From Dehalococcoidales bacterium (lineage in GTDB: Bacteria; Chloroflexota; Dehalococcoidia; Dehalococcoidales; UBA2162), in assembly GCA_016932435.1 (NCBI GenBank), contig JAFGCW010000005.1:62001-126000 (forward strand): a DNA stretch of 64,000 bases, given 5' to 3'. Shown here one piece after another: positions 1-9,519 of this stretch (the stretch's first letter is position 1; each line of letters starts with the position of its first letter). The notes beneath the pieces were generated by a model. It saw only the letters and a list, made by a program, of their open reading frames with translations, searched no databases and was not told the DNA's origin. The translations under genes and the position numbers were made by a program.

Positions 1-123
1 TATTCACGTGTTACCAGTCGGAATTCAGATACTAATCAAAGTTCCCCTTGAGAAAAGATTTGACCAGTCGTTGGCTTATTAACATCTTCAACCAGCAGTC
101 ACCTCCAGCTAAAGAGGATGCGT

Positions 124-1914
124 ATGGACCAAGAAATAATACTGGTTCTCATCGTTCTGGCAATAACCGCCATTTTGCTGGTCATTGATATTATTCGTAT
201 CGATATTGTCGCTATTCTATGCATGCTTACACTCGGATGGACCGGTGTACTGGAACCCCTTGAAACGCTTGAAGGATTTTCTTCGAATGCCGTTATCTCC
301 ATGGTGGCAGTAATGTTCATGGGTAGAGGCATAGCCAGCACCGGCGTAATGGATAAATTATCACGTTTTATCATAAACACAGTAGGAAACAGCGAATCCA
401 GAATAGTAGTTACAGTGTCATCGACGGTAGGTCTCTTATCCGGTTTCATTCAGAATGTTGGAGCTGCTGTTCTTTTTCTCCCCTCACTATTAAATATTTC
501 ACGACGTCAAAAAATTCCTGTATCGAGACTGATTATGCCGGTCGGTTTCGCAGCGATTCTCGGAGGAGCACTCACCTTGATCGGTTCAAGCCCGATGCTG
601 CTCGTAAACGACTTCCTGGTAAATTCTTCTCTTAAAAGATATATGCTCTTTTCCGTTACTCCCGTTGGATTGGCCATACTGTTTTCAGGGATCGCCCTTT
701 TTTACTTTTTCGGGAAATATCTCCTTCCAAAAACCTCTCCGGATAAAACAAGCATATCATCACAGCAAAAAATCATCGATCAGTGGCATTTACCTTATAT
801 TGTGTGGCATTACCTGATCCCTTCGGGCAGCCGCCTAGAAGGTCTACTGATCGAAGAAAGCGGAATATGGAAAAACTACAACATCAACATTCTGGCAATA
901 TCACGAGGGAAAATAATGGAATACGCTCCGTGGCGAGAGACAAGGTTCGAGTCCGGTCAGACAATCGCTCTTATGGGATACGAACCTGATGTCCAGCGGT
1001 TTGCCACTGATTATGGACTGGTTCAGGGCACCAGGAAAGGTACCCTTCAGGTTGTGGAAGACCCCGTCAGTACGGGTTTTGCCGAGATACTGGTTCCTCC
1101 GAATTCTCAAATAGTAGGTCAGACTCTGAGAGAATTCAATATCCGCAGGCGTTATAAGATCGAACCTATTTTACTCTTCCACAAGGGCGAAAGAATACCC
1201 GGTGACTTCTCTGACATAGAGATTTCTGCGGGTGATATATTCGTTGCGCATGGTCTCTGGGAAAGTTACGCTGCCCTGAAAAAGAGCAGTGATTTTCATA
1301 TGATAACCCTGATAGAAACAGTAGATCAGAACAAGTCCAAGACATGGGTAGCACTCTTCTGTTTCCTTCTGGCAATTGGACTGGCAATGGCGGGATTTAC
1401 AATCTCTCTGGCTTTTCTTACAGGCGCAATGGGTATGATACTTACCCGGGTGATCAGTATTGATGATGCCTATAAATCGATTGACTGGAAAGTAATATTC
1501 TTTGTAGCAGGCCTTATTCCATTAGGAATAGCGATGCAGAAGTCAGGAACGGCGGAATACCTGGCTACTTCGATTATGTCATTGATACAGGGAAGCCATG
1601 TACTTATTATTCTCTTTTCGATCACGTTGATTTCAACTGTTTTCTCACTCTTTATGTCAAACGTGGCAGCCACCGTGATTATGGCCCCCCTTGTTATCAA
1701 TATGGGACAGATAGCAGGGATTGATCCACGCCCACTGGTTCTGCTTGTAGCGATATCCTCCGGAAATTCATTTATTCTCCCAACCCACCAGGTTAATGCC
1801 CTGTTTAAGACTCCGGGAGGATATCGAAATCTTGATTATCTGCGTGCTGGTGGAATATTAACCATATTATTCACCGTAGTCGCAGTTTTATTTTTCTATT
1901 TTTTCTATGTATGA
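124..1914 (+). CDS. SLC13-type anion permease with two internal RCK_C (TrkA-C) domains
   Basis: Predicted inner-membrane permease of the SLC13/ArsB-NhaD superfamily (596 aa). Hydrophobic helices fill residues 1-205 and 415-596. Between them is a soluble stretch with two TrkA-C-like domains (about 225-300 and 310-405), the usual arrangement of bacterial sulfate/dicarboxylate-type SLC13 carriers. ATG codons occur at 118 and 124. The AAAGAGG Shine-Dalgarno touches the first, so 124 is the likelier start. The genes downstream handle reduced sulfur, so sulfate or another sulfur oxyanion is a reasonable substrate guess, but the sequence does not fix the substrate. Confidence 0.85.
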   Translation: MDQEIILVLIVLAITAILLVIDIIRIDIVAILCMLTLGWTGVLEPLETLEGFSSNAVISMVAVMFMGRGIASTGVMDKLSRFIINTVGNSESRIVVTVSSTVGLLSGFIQNVGAAVLFLPSLLNISRRQKIPVSRLIMPVGFAAILGGALTLIGSSPMLLVNDFLVNSSLKRYMLFSVTPVGLAILFSGIALFYFFGKYLLPKTSPDKTSISSQQKIIDQWHLPYIVWHYLIPSGSRLEGLLIEESGIWKNYNINILAISRGKIMEYAPWRETRFESGQTIALMGYEPDVQRFATDYGLVQGTRKGTLQVVEDPVSTGFAEILVPPNSQIVGQTLREFNIRRRYKIEPILLFHKGERIPGDFSDIEISAGDIFVAHGLWESYAALKKSSDFHMITLIETVDQNKSKTWVALFCFLLAIGLAMAGFTISLAFLTGAMGMILTRVISIDDAYKSIDWKVIFFVAGLIPLGIAMQKSGTAEYLATSIMSLIQGSHVLIILFSITLISTVFSLFMSNVAATVIMAPLVINMGQIAGIDPRPLVLLVAISSGNSFILPTHQVNALFKTPGGYRNLDYLRAGGILTILFTVVAVLFFYFFYV

Positions 1915-1940
1915 ATATAAAAAAGTAAAAGGAGTATCGC

Positions 1941-3368
1941 ATGCTATTGAAACATTTTTTTCTGGAAAAGGTTGCCCACAGTTCCTATATTCTGGCAGGT
2001 AATAAAACATGTGCGGTGGTGGATCCCAGACGCGACGTGGATATCTATATCGACGAAGCAAGAAGAATGGGTTTTAAGATAACCCATATACTGGAAACTC
2101 ATCTTCATGCCGATTTTATCTCGGGTCACATCGAACTTGCCGAAAAAACAGGGGCAACTATCTATGCCCCGAAGTCAGCTAATTGTGAATTCGAGCACGT
2201 AGGAGTGTCCGAGGGAGACAGTATAAAATTCGAAGATCTACGACTCGATATTCTCGAAACACCGGGGCATACCCCCGAACATATAGTCTATGTTGTAACT
2301 GATCTCTCCAGAGGAAGCGCTCCGATAAGCGTTTTCGTCGGAGACGTCCTCTTCGTAGGAGATGTGGGAAGGCCTGACCTGTTTCCGGACAGAGCAGAGG
2401 AGCTTGCCGGTAAACTGTACCACAGTCTCTTCGATAAGCTCATGAAGTTGCCGGACTACTGTGAAGTATACCCGACTCATGGAGCCGGTTCACTATGTGG
2501 AAGGGCAATCGGAGCGAAATGGCGAACGACCATCGGCTATGAACGCAATTTCAATGCAAGCCTGCAAATTCACAGTGAAAGTGAATTTATCGAGTCACTT
2601 ACGACAAACATGCCACCCGCTCCTGACCATTTCAGCCGATGCAGTGACATTAACCGTAAAGGCCCGGCAACCCTGTCATCACTGCCGCTGGTCGAAGAAT
2701 TAAATCCTGTTCTCTTCCGTGAACAAATGCAGAACCCGAACAATGTTGTTCTTGATGTGCGGAGTTATGCCGCTTTCGGCGGATTCCACATCCCGGGAGC
2801 CTGGCATCTTGATCTTCAGGGGAATTTCCCGACCTTTTCGGGGTGGATGATGCCTCCAAATAAAGACATTTTACTGACAGCCTATGAGCATGAAGAAGCT
2901 GTCGCTGCAACCCTCTGGGCTCGAAGAGTAGGAGTAGATAGAATCAAAGCTACCTTGACCGGGGGGATGGTTGCCTGGGCAACAAACGGTTATAGGATCG
3001 ACCATGTGCATATGGTCTCCGGCGAAGGATTATACGAACAGATGTCATCCAGCCCCGAACCTATCGTTCTGGTCGATGTCCGTACCCCTCTTGAATTTGC
3101 TGACACACATATAGATGGAGCGATAAATATACCGGCTCCGGAATTACGTACGCGATATACTGAATTACATCCGGAGAAACCGACATACCTTATCTGCAGT
3201 ACCGGGAATCGTTCCAGTCTGGCAGCAAGCATCTTGTTGCAGAAAGGATTCGAAGAAGTCTACAACGTAGCCGGAGGTATGACAGGATACAGTGCAGCCG
3301 GTCATGGCAAGCAATGTAAAGTATGCGTGAATCCGCATGGTCCAAGGTTTGCTACGTTACCCTTTTAA
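1941..3368 (+). CDS. MBL-fold hydrolase fused to two rhodanese domains (persulfide dioxygenase-like)
   Basis: 475 aa. The N-terminal metallo-beta-lactamase domain has the metal motif HLHADFISGH (H54, H56, D58, H63), as in ETHE1/persulfide-dioxygenase-like proteins. Two rhodanese modules follow. The first (about 255-350) has no cysteine at its active-site loop, so it is probably structural. The second (about 370-455) keeps the loop CSTGNRS with C419. The family oxidises glutathione- or protein-bound persulfide, or moves sulfane sulfur. A CxxC near the C-terminus is extra. It starts 26 nt after the permease with an AGGAG site and is followed at once by YeeE/YedE genes, giving a sulfur-handling operon. 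In a strict anaerobe a non-oxygenase role is possible. Confidence 0.88.
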   Translation: MLLKHFFLEKVAHSSYILAGNKTCAVVDPRRDVDIYIDEARRMGFKITHILETHLHADFISGHIELAEKTGATIYAPKSANCEFEHVGVSEGDSIKFEDLRLDILETPGHTPEHIVYVVTDLSRGSAPISVFVGDVLFVGDVGRPDLFPDRAEELAGKLYHSLFDKLMKLPDYCEVYPTHGAGSLCGRAIGAKWRTTIGYERNFNASLQIHSESEFIESLTTNMPPAPDHFSRCSDINRKGPATLSSLPLVEELNPVLFREQMQNPNNVVLDVRSYAAFGGFHIPGAWHLDLQGNFPTFSGWMMPPNKDILLTAYEHEEAVAATLWARRVGVDRIKATLTGGMVAWATNGYRIDHVHMVSGEGLYEQMSSSPEPIVLVDVRTPLEFADTHIDGAINIPAPELRTRYTELHPEKPTYLICSTGNRSSLAASILLQKGFEEVYNVAGGMTGYSAAGHGKQCKVCVNPHGPRFATLPF

Positions 3369-3389
3369 CTAAATTATAAGGAGGGAAGC

Positions 3390-3908
3390 ATGAACTGGTT
3401 TACAGAAACAGTCTGGTCTCCTTATGCCGTGGGTATAGGCATTGGCATTTTAAGCTGGTTTACCTGGCTTATTTCCAGTAAACCCATTGGCTGCTCCACA
3501 TCTTACTCACGCACCGCAGGGATGCTGGAAAAGTTGTTCAGGGGGAAAAAGGTTGACGAAAAGTTATATTACCAGGATGTAAAACCCATAGTTGACTGGC
3601 AATGGATGCTGGTAGTGGGTATGATATTCGGTGCTTTGATTTCATCCTTGTTATCGAATGATTTTTCATGGCAGTGGATCCCATCAGTCTGGTCATCGAG
3701 TTTTGGTGATGAACTCTGGCTTCGACTCGTTGTGGCTGCCGCCGGTGGTATTTTACTTGGTTTCGGATCCCGGTGGGCGGATGGTTGTACCAGCGGACAT
3801 GGCATAAGCGGAACCATGCAGATGGCCGTATCAAGCTGGATATCAGCTATCTGTTTCTTCGTTGGCGGTATCATTCTGGCGCAATTACTTTTTAAAGTGA
3901 TCGTTTGA
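3390..3908 (+). CDS. YeeE/YedE family thiosulfate/sulfur transporter, first half
   Basis: 172-aa membrane protein resembling the N-terminal half of YeeE/YedE (TsuA-like) transporters. It has the family motif KPIGCSTSYSR near residue 30 and a second conserved cysteine region, SRWADGCTSGHGISG, near residue 130. TsuA-type proteins carry thiosulfate across the inner membrane through cysteine relay sites. The other half is the next gene. A strong GGAGGG ribosome site precedes the ATG. The neighbouring MBL-rhodanese enzyme would receive the imported sulfur. Confidence 0.87.
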   Translation: MNWFTETVWSPYAVGIGIGILSWFTWLISSKPIGCSTSYSRTAGMLEKLFRGKKVDEKLYYQDVKPIVDWQWMLVVGMIFGALISSLLSNDFSWQWIPSVWSSSFGDELWLRLVVAAAGGILLGFGSRWADGCTSGHGISGTMQMAVSSWISAICFFVGGIILAQLLFKVIV

Positions 3909-3927
3909 AGGGGATTGGAGGAACGTA

Positions 3928-4470
3928 ATGAAAGGAAAAAGAACACAGCTTGCCTGGGGATTTCTGTTCGGTATAATATTCGGATTTTTACTGCAGAAAG
4001 GAGGTGTCACAAAATATGATGTCATCATCGGGCAACTCCTTCTCACTGATTTTACCGTCCTGAAAATAATGCTTACAGCGGTAATAACAGGAATGATAGG
4101 TATACACTTCATGCAAAGCCGGAAATGGATTGATCTGCATGTTAAAGCCGGATCAATCGGGATGAACGTAATCGGAGGATTAATATTCGGTTTCGGTTTC
4201 GCGCTTCTCGGGTACTGCCCGGGCACTATAGCAGGAGCAGTAGGGAACGGGTACCTGGATGCTACTGTTGCCGGACTCACGGGGATAATTCTTGGATCAG
4301 GTATTTACGCTGCGGTTTATCCCAGACTAAAGACTAATGTACTGGAATGGGGTAATTACGGGGACTTAACGCTGCCGAGATTATTAAAGACAAATACCTG
4401 GGTGGTGATTGCACCTCTCGCGGCAATATTGATAATTTTGATGTACTTCCTGGAACAGGCGGGACTTTAG
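3928..4470 (+). CDS. YeeE/YedE family thiosulfate/sulfur transporter, second half
   Basis: 180-aa membrane protein, the partner half of the preceding gene. It carries the motif GFALLGYCPGTIAGAVGNG around residue 90 with the conserved transport cysteine. Its helices pack like the C-terminal half of single-chain YeeE. The gene begins 19 nt after its partner with GGAGG, so equal translation of the two halves is likely. Splitting the transporter in two genes is common in bacteria. Confidence 0.87.
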   Translation: MKGKRTQLAWGFLFGIIFGFLLQKGGVTKYDVIIGQLLLTDFTVLKIMLTAVITGMIGIHFMQSRKWIDLHVKAGSIGMNVIGGLIFGFGFALLGYCPGTIAGAVGNGYLDATVAGLTGIILGSGIYAAVYPRLKTNVLEWGNYGDLTLPRLLKTNTWVVIAPLAAILIILMYFLEQAGL

Positions 4471-4592
4471 TATTCACCGTCATGATTATATTTCTATACT
4501 AAAAATTACTAAAGGTAAGTTAAATCTGAACGATTACTCATTCAAATCAGATACCGTATCAGAAATTCCTGAGTTAAGGAGTGAGTGAAACG

Positions 4593-4937
4593 ATGCAACA
4601 GATACTGGATATAATAACACTTGTTATAGCTTCCATAGCTGGTCTGGTAATCATTTATGGAGTCATACTCGGCATCATAGAGCTGGTACAGGTAGAATGG
4701 CAGAGATTCAGGACCAGAGAAGTAGAGAAATCCTTCACTTTTGAGAAAATCCGAAATGACATCGGATTCCATTTATTACTCGGGCTCGAATTCCTAATTG
4801 CTGCCGATATAATAAGGACAATAGTACGACCCACCCTCGAGGAATTAGCAATATTAGGCGGTATTGTGATCATAAGGACAACCATCAGTTATTTCCTCGG
4901 CAGAGAAATCAACCAGCAGAAACAGAAGAATAAATAA
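4593..4937 (+). CDS. DUF1622 family membrane protein
   Basis: 114-aa protein with about three hydrophobic helices, matching DUF1622: an N-terminal helix, a short basic linker (WQRFRTREV), then IGFHLLLGLEFLIAADII and a final helix before FLGREI. Function unknown. A GTG at 4581 is overlapped by the AAGGAG site, so the ATG at 4593 is preferred. It lies 122 nt after the transporter and may be a separate transcript. Confidence 0.75.
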   Translation: MQQILDIITLVIASIAGLVIIYGVILGIIELVQVEWQRFRTREVEKSFTFEKIRNDIGFHLLLGLEFLIAADIIRTIVRPTLEELAILGGIVIIRTTISYFLGREINQQKQKNK

Positions 4938-5391
4938 CGTGGATTAACAATCGTTCTATTCGATTCTCGAGCGTCGCCTGGTCGCGTTAATGGTATTAGG
5001 AACACAATTCACAGCACCTAGTCTGCGGGTGTTGCCGAAAAGAGCTTAATATAGTTTTTTTCATAGTGACTCACACCTGTTATCATGAGGTAAGTAATAC
5101 TTTTTTACCACCTCAATATTTGACATTTGAGACTGGCAGTGATAGCATTAGGCTCGAATTGATTCGCTGATCTTATTGACAGACCCATCAATCCAAATCA
5201 TGTAAAGCATGTCTTCGAAGGTTCTTGGAACTGCATCGTCAGTGTACGAACATGAGAATTGTTCGCAAGGCAGGGGAGATACTGAAATGAAATAACAGAG
5301 CTACTGTCACCATCGTTCCTGCGAACAGGAAACATCAACTGGGTTATGTTAATTTCAGGCATCAATAACCAATAAAGGAGATAAGAAGACG
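4938..5391 (+). other. 454-bp non-coding leader region with small hairpins
   Basis: No open frame with a ribosome site is apparent. A promoter lies at 5120-5148. Between it and the GTG at 5392 there are three short inverted repeats: GTTC-TTG-GAAC at 5221-5231, CGAACA/TGTTCG at 5247-5265, and TTCCTG-CGAA-CAGGAA at 5316-5331. The transcribed leader would be about 235 nt. I do not recognise a known riboswitch class. Confidence 0.4.
5120..5148 (+). promoter_or_regulatory. sigma-70-type promoter
   Basis: TTGACA at 5120-5125, 17-bp spacer, TAGCAT at 5143-5148. The -35 is consensus and the -10 matches 4 of 6. It would start the solute-binding protein mRNA around 5155, leaving a long untranslated leader. 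Confidence 0.5.
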
Positions 5392-7149
5392 GTGAAAAAG
5401 TATATATTTTTCCTATTAAGCTGTCTGATGGTCGTATCGTTGCTGATAGCGTCATGCGGTGATAAGGAAAAAGACACAGACGAAGAGACTAAAGAACAAA
5501 TGGAATATGCCGATCGGTTAACACCGAAATACGGAGGTGTCCATAACAGGATACGCACCTCTGACTGGAATAGCTGGGATTATGCAGCCAAATCGGATAT
5601 GTTCTGCCCGTCATGGGTCGGTGAAGAGTTGCTTGGAGGAGATTGGGCAAAGGGTCCAGCCGGTACCAAAGAAAATGACTGGACACTCGGTTACGGTGGT
5701 TTTACCAGTACACTGATTGGCAAAATTGCTGAAAGCTGGGAAATGCCGGATGGCGAAACCTTCATCTATCATATCCGTCCTGACGTTCACTGGTGGAATA
5801 AGGCACCTGCCAACGGTAGGGAGTTAACAGCAGAAGATATAGCCTGGAATATTGAAAGACACTTTACATCCGAATTATCTTATAATTACAATGCCTACAC
5901 TACACTGGGCAAAGCTCCGTTATCGTATCAAGCATTAGATAAATATACCGTAGAAGTCAAGGTGAAACCAGAGTGGCAGGGAGTCATGGCGCCTGTTATT
6001 GGCGACCATATGTGGCTAATCTGCCCCGACGCTATTGAAGCAAATGGTGGAGAACCTCTCAATGACTGGTCACAGTTTATCGGAACCGGACCTTTCATGG
6101 TGAACGACTATGCTGTGAGCAGCTATATAGACTATGAAAGAAGTGAAAACTACTGGCAGATGGACCCTCTGCATCCTGAGAATCAGTTACCATATGCTGA
6201 TAGCCTGCACGAAACGATAATTCCTGACTCTTCTACTCAACAGGCTGCGTTCAGGACCGGTAAGATAGATTTTTTGGCTTCTGTCCATATGACCCTTGGG
6301 GACTGGGAGACTGTCGATTCGCTAATGAAAGAAAATCCCGAATTGATACATAAAGTCCATCCAAGCTCCTCTTTCTTCTCTATGTTCCCCAGGCTTGACG
6401 TTGAGTATCTGCCTTTCAATGATATCAGGATTCGTCATGCCATGAACCTTGCAATCAACCAGCAGGAACTCGTGGATGATTACTACGGAGGTAACGCCGA
6501 TCTTTTAGCCTGGCCTTATATCGACGCGCCGATCTTCAGTTCGATATATACCCCACTCGATCAGCAACCCCAGATCGTGCAGGACCTTTACGGCTACGAT
6601 GTTGACAGAGCTAAAGAACTGATGGAAGAAGCAGGTTATCCCGACGGATTTAAATTTACAGTAGATTGTGCAAATGCAGACTTCCTGGCGATAATTAAGG
6701 AATACCTGGCAGCTATCAACATTGATATGGAGATAAACGCCCTTGAGTTCACCGTCTACATGAGCGAATGGATGGGTGGAACCTATAAGGAAGCATTCTT
6801 TGCCAGCGATTATCTTGTAAAACCGCAGAATATGATGACCATGGCTCCGGGAGGAATATATAACTATAGTAGGGTTAATGATCCCTATCTTAAAGAAGCC
6901 TATGAGATCATTTCCCAGAACCTTGTGAAAGACGAGGCCCTGGTAGTCAAGACTTTAAAAGAAATTGGTCCCTACGAGCTAGAACAGGCTGTACCTCTGT
7001 TACTTCCCTCGGCTCATCAGCATGCACTGTGGTGGCCCTGGTTCCAGAACTTCTACGGCGCTGTCGGCGGCGGTGGAAACGCTAACAATGACGAATACCT
7101 CCAGTACTTCTGGATAGACACCGAAATGAAGAAGGACATGGGATACTAG
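5392..7149 (+). CDS. ABC transporter solute-binding lipoprotein, family 5 (oligopeptide/nickel type), orphan
   Basis: 585 aa, GTG start behind AAAGGAG. The N-terminal signal ends in the lipobox LIASC (C22), so it is a lipid-anchored extracytoplasmic binding protein. The rest is an SBP_bac_5 fold, with family landmarks such as IRHAMNLAINQQELVDDYYGG and AKELMEEAGYPDGF. The usual ligands are peptides, opines, nickel or sugars; this one cannot be assigned. No permease or ATPase follows: the gene ends in a strong terminator. The lipobox cysteine is at the same residue number as in the binding protein at 30357, whose operon contains the only permeases of this class in the window. Confidence 0.88.
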   Translation: MKKYIFFLLSCLMVVSLLIASCGDKEKDTDEETKEQMEYADRLTPKYGGVHNRIRTSDWNSWDYAAKSDMFCPSWVGEELLGGDWAKGPAGTKENDWTLGYGGFTSTLIGKIAESWEMPDGETFIYHIRPDVHWWNKAPANGRELTAEDIAWNIERHFTSELSYNYNAYTTLGKAPLSYQALDKYTVEVKVKPEWQGVMAPVIGDHMWLICPDAIEANGGEPLNDWSQFIGTGPFMVNDYAVSSYIDYERSENYWQMDPLHPENQLPYADSLHETIIPDSSTQQAAFRTGKIDFLASVHMTLGDWETVDSLMKENPELIHKVHPSSSFFSMFPRLDVEYLPFNDIRIRHAMNLAINQQELVDDYYGGNADLLAWPYIDAPIFSSIYTPLDQQPQIVQDLYGYDVDRAKELMEEAGYPDGFKFTVDCANADFLAIIKEYLAAINIDMEINALEFTVYMSEWMGGTYKEAFFASDYLVKPQNMMTMAPGGIYNYSRVNDPYLKEAYEIISQNLVKDEALVVKTLKEIGPYELEQAVPLLLPSAHQHALWWPWFQNFYGAVGGGGNANNDEYLQYFWIDTEMKKDMGY

Positions 7150-7172
7150 GTTACAGGAACAATCTGAATTAT

Positions 7173-7209
7173 AAAGGGGTGCTGAGTTGTTTTTCAGCAC
7201 CCCTTTTTT
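7173..7209 (+). terminator. Rho-independent terminator
   Basis: Perfect 13-bp stem (AAAGGGGTGCTGA at 7173-7185 with its complement at 7194-7206) and an 8-nt loop, running into a T stretch at 7204-7209. It lies between convergent genes. The plus strand has the better T run, but the stem could also stop the minus-strand gene ending at 7282. Confidence 0.93.
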
Positions 7210-7281
7210 ATTTTCAGATGTTATGAGAATACCTATCAGTCTTTTTGGAATAACCTTGTCTACTTTTTTATCTCAAACTTT

Positions 7282-8712
7282 TTACTTGTTAAGACGCTGG
7301 TAGTATCCATATACTTTCATGGCAGCTCCAGCAGCTCTTTGAATCGTGGGGAAAAAGGGAACCTCCAGGTTGATCAGTGAGGTACGCGTCCGGCACAGAC
7401 CTTTCCATTCGAAATCATCGTTATCATCGGCACCAAGACTTTTGTCCGCCACCACGCCAAGGAATGGCTTTGTACGAATCACCTCAAGCCGATACTGCTG
7501 CTTCATCATCTCTTCCGGAGATAATCCGGGCGTGCCCGGAGGACCTCCCGGCATTCCCATAATAGCGATCAAGAGGTCGAAGTCAGCATCTTTGGCCATC
7601 ATCTCCAGTATAAGACCGACAGATAAGCTATCATCCTCGCGAATCGACAGATCGGCTGGGTTTCCCAGCCAGTCCCACACAGAGACACCTTGTTCCTTTA
7701 ATGCCTGGCGAAATTCGTTTGAGAGCGGGATAACCTCCAGTCCGGCTTTTTCGCAGGCGTCTCCTGCCAGGACACTGGATCCACCGGCTCCACCTGCCAC
7801 ACCTGCTCTTTTTCCTTTTATTGGAGGTAGAAATGTGAACGCTGCCGCCAGGTCGATAAGCTCTTCTACGCTGTCCGCCATGACAGCACCTGTCTGGGAA
7901 ATGAGCGCTTCCCATGTACTGAAGCTACCGGCTAATGAAGCGGTGTGTGAGGCTGTAGCTCTCGCACCTGACTGACCTCTGCCACCCTTTAATACAACTA
8001 CCGGTTTACAAGTAGCAGCGTGTTTTAAGGACCTGAATAATCCGGGGCCGTCTTGAGTACCCTCGATATAACAAAGGATGACACTGGTTTCCGGATCATT
8101 AGCCAGATAATCAAGAAAATCCGTTTCATTCAAATCGATGGCATTGCCATAGCTGAACACCTTGCTGAAATACACACCTCGAAGAGGAGAATTCTTAACG
8201 ATCTCCCGAGCCAGCATACCGCTCTGCGAAACCAGTCCGACCTGACCGCATTCTCTGGGAAAATCACCATGAAACGCAATACCGTCAGCGGGTGAGTATA
8301 TACCCATGCAATTGGGACCGATCAACCTCATTCCTGATTTTTTTGAGAGTTCCAGGATTTTTTTCTCTGTCTCAATACCTTCCTCCCGGCCTGTCTCGGC
8401 AAGGCGTGCCGTAAAAAGGTGGACAGCTTTGGCTTCTTTTTGTACAGCCTGTTCCAGAATCTCCAAAACCCTGTTTGCGGAAACACACGATATTACGTAA
8501 TCTATCTGGTCTGGTACATCAAGTAATGAAGGATATACTTTCTGTCCCATCGCCTCTGTATATTTCGGATTGACAGGATATATTTTACCTTTGAAATCAT
8601 AATTGACCAGTCCAGCAAGAAATCCTCCCCCTCCCCAGTTTCCTGTCGGTGAAGCACCGACAATAGCAATCGACCTTGCATGAAGAATCTCATCGATTGG
8701 ATTATTAGACAT
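7282..8712 (-). CDS. Acetate/acyl-CoA ligase (ADP-forming) alpha-subunit-like protein
   Basis: 476 aa. An N-terminal CoA-binding Rossmann domain (SIAIVGASPTGNWGGGG) is followed by two succinyl-CoA-synthetase-like flavodoxin domains. H256 in the motif ASHTASLAGS is the expected phosphohistidine of ADP-forming acyl-CoA synthetases, which make ATP from acyl-CoA. The ATP-grasp beta domain is absent, so a separate beta subunit is needed and none is encoded nearby. The start follows CGGAGG. A clean promoter lies upstream at 8749-8778. Monocistronic. Confidence 0.82.
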   Translation of the reverse strand: MSNNPIDEILHARSIAIVGASPTGNWGGGGFLAGLVNYDFKGKIYPVNPKYTEAMGQKVYPSLLDVPDQIDYVISCVSANRVLEILEQAVQKEAKAVHLFTARLAETGREEGIETEKKILELSKKSGMRLIGPNCMGIYSPADGIAFHGDFPRECGQVGLVSQSGMLAREIVKNSPLRGVYFSKVFSYGNAIDLNETDFLDYLANDPETSVILCYIEGTQDGPGLFRSLKHAATCKPVVVLKGGRGQSGARATASHTASLAGSFSTWEALISQTGAVMADSVEELIDLAAAFTFLPPIKGKRAGVAGGAGGSSVLAGDACEKAGLEVIPLSNEFRQALKEQGVSVWDWLGNPADLSIREDDSLSVGLILEMMAKDADFDLLIAIMGMPGGPPGTPGLSPEEMMKQQYRLEVIRTKPFLGVVADKSLGADDNDDFEWKGLCRTRTSLINLEVPFFPTIQRAAGAAMKVYGYYQRLNK

Positions 8713-8748
8713 GATCAGTAAGCCTCCGATCTATTGTGGATTGAAGTC

Positions 8749-8778
8749 ATTATAGCCTGTGTCTGTCTATACGGGCAA
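8749..8778 (-). promoter_or_regulatory. sigma-70-type promoter for the acyl-CoA ligase gene
   Basis: On the minus strand: TTGCCC (8773-8778), 18-bp spacer, perfect TATAAT (8749-8754). The start codon is about 37 nt downstream of the -10. Confidence 0.6.
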
Positions 8779-8845
8779 ACAGAATTTGTACGCTAATCCG
8801 GTAAAATGATATTGTTGAATCTAGAAAGAAAGAGGTAAATAATAT

Positions 8846-9103
8846 ATGGTTTTCGCCGATTATCTTGGTCTTGTCGCGGGAGGAATCGTCACGTTCGGAA
8901 TCGTCCCGCAGGTCATCCGTGTCTTCAAGTTGAAAAGTGCCGGAGACATTAGCTTCCTTTTTAACCTCGCGATGCTCAGCGGGATGATTATGTTCCTTGT
9001 CTATGGTATCATACTGAACCTGTTTCCATTGATATTGTGGAATTCTATAGGAATGCTTCTCCTCATGGCACTCCTTTACGGTAAATGGAAATACGGTCGC
9101 TGA
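8846..9103 (+). CDS. SemiSWEET/PQ-loop family transporter
   Basis: 85 aa with three hydrophobic helices, the length of a single SemiSWEET repeat. It has the PQ motif (P21-Q22) in GIVPQVIRVFKLKSAGDIS. SemiSWEETs dimerise in the inner membrane to pass sugars down their gradient. Start by AAGAGG. It stands alone between oppositely oriented genes, so the substrate is unknown. Confidence 0.83.
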   Translation: MVFADYLGLVAGGIVTFGIVPQVIRVFKLKSAGDISFLFNLAMLSGMIMFLVYGIILNLFPLILWNSIGMLLLMALLYGKWKYGR

Positions 9104-9168
9104 TTATCATCAGGAGGTAACAACGACCAGGTTTAACGATGTTGAAATTATAGTCGATTCGGTAAAGA

Positions 9169-9519
9169 TTATTCCGAATTTTCCTTTACACGGAATTTAA
9201 CTATTTTCTCAATGAGTTCATATGGAATCGGTTTATCAAGAGGAAATCTCACTGTGCTTTTCGATAGTTCGTACGGTTCCAGGTCTTTTTCGAAAGCGTT
9301 AATTCCTGAAGGAGTTGGATAAAATCCAATGTGCTTTTTATATGCAGCGTAATGCACCAGGTTTCCGTTTAACCTGAATGTGGGGACACCGTATTTGATC
9401 ATCTCTTCTGCCTGCGGGGCAGCTTCTCTGATCAATTTTCGCAACTTAGCTAATATTTCCCGGACATCTTCGGGAAAACCCGCAATGTAATTATCAACAT
9501 CTTTTTTACCTGATCCCAT
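9169..9519 (-). CDS. DUF1801 (YdhG-like) protein
   Basis: 116 aa, typical of DUF1801: an N-terminal YIAGFPEDVREILAKLR helix, then AEEMIKYGVPTFRLNGN and HIGFYPTPSG. The fold resembles frataxin-like/iron-chaperone proteins, with no proven reaction. Its start overlaps the end of the upstream gene by 14 nt, so it is the last gene of the minus-strand AOR operon that begins at 13153. Confidence 0.8.
   Translation of the reverse strand: MGSGKKDVDNYIAGFPEDVREILAKLRKLIREAAPQAEEMIKYGVPTFRLNGNLVHYAAYKKHIGFYPTPSGINAFEKDLEPYELSKSTVRFPLDKPIPYELIEKIVKFRVKENSE

Noticed and set aside
4938..5391. A known riboswitch or small protein gene before the orphan binding protein
   Set aside because: The hairpins are short and match no class I know; no frame with a ribosome site was found.
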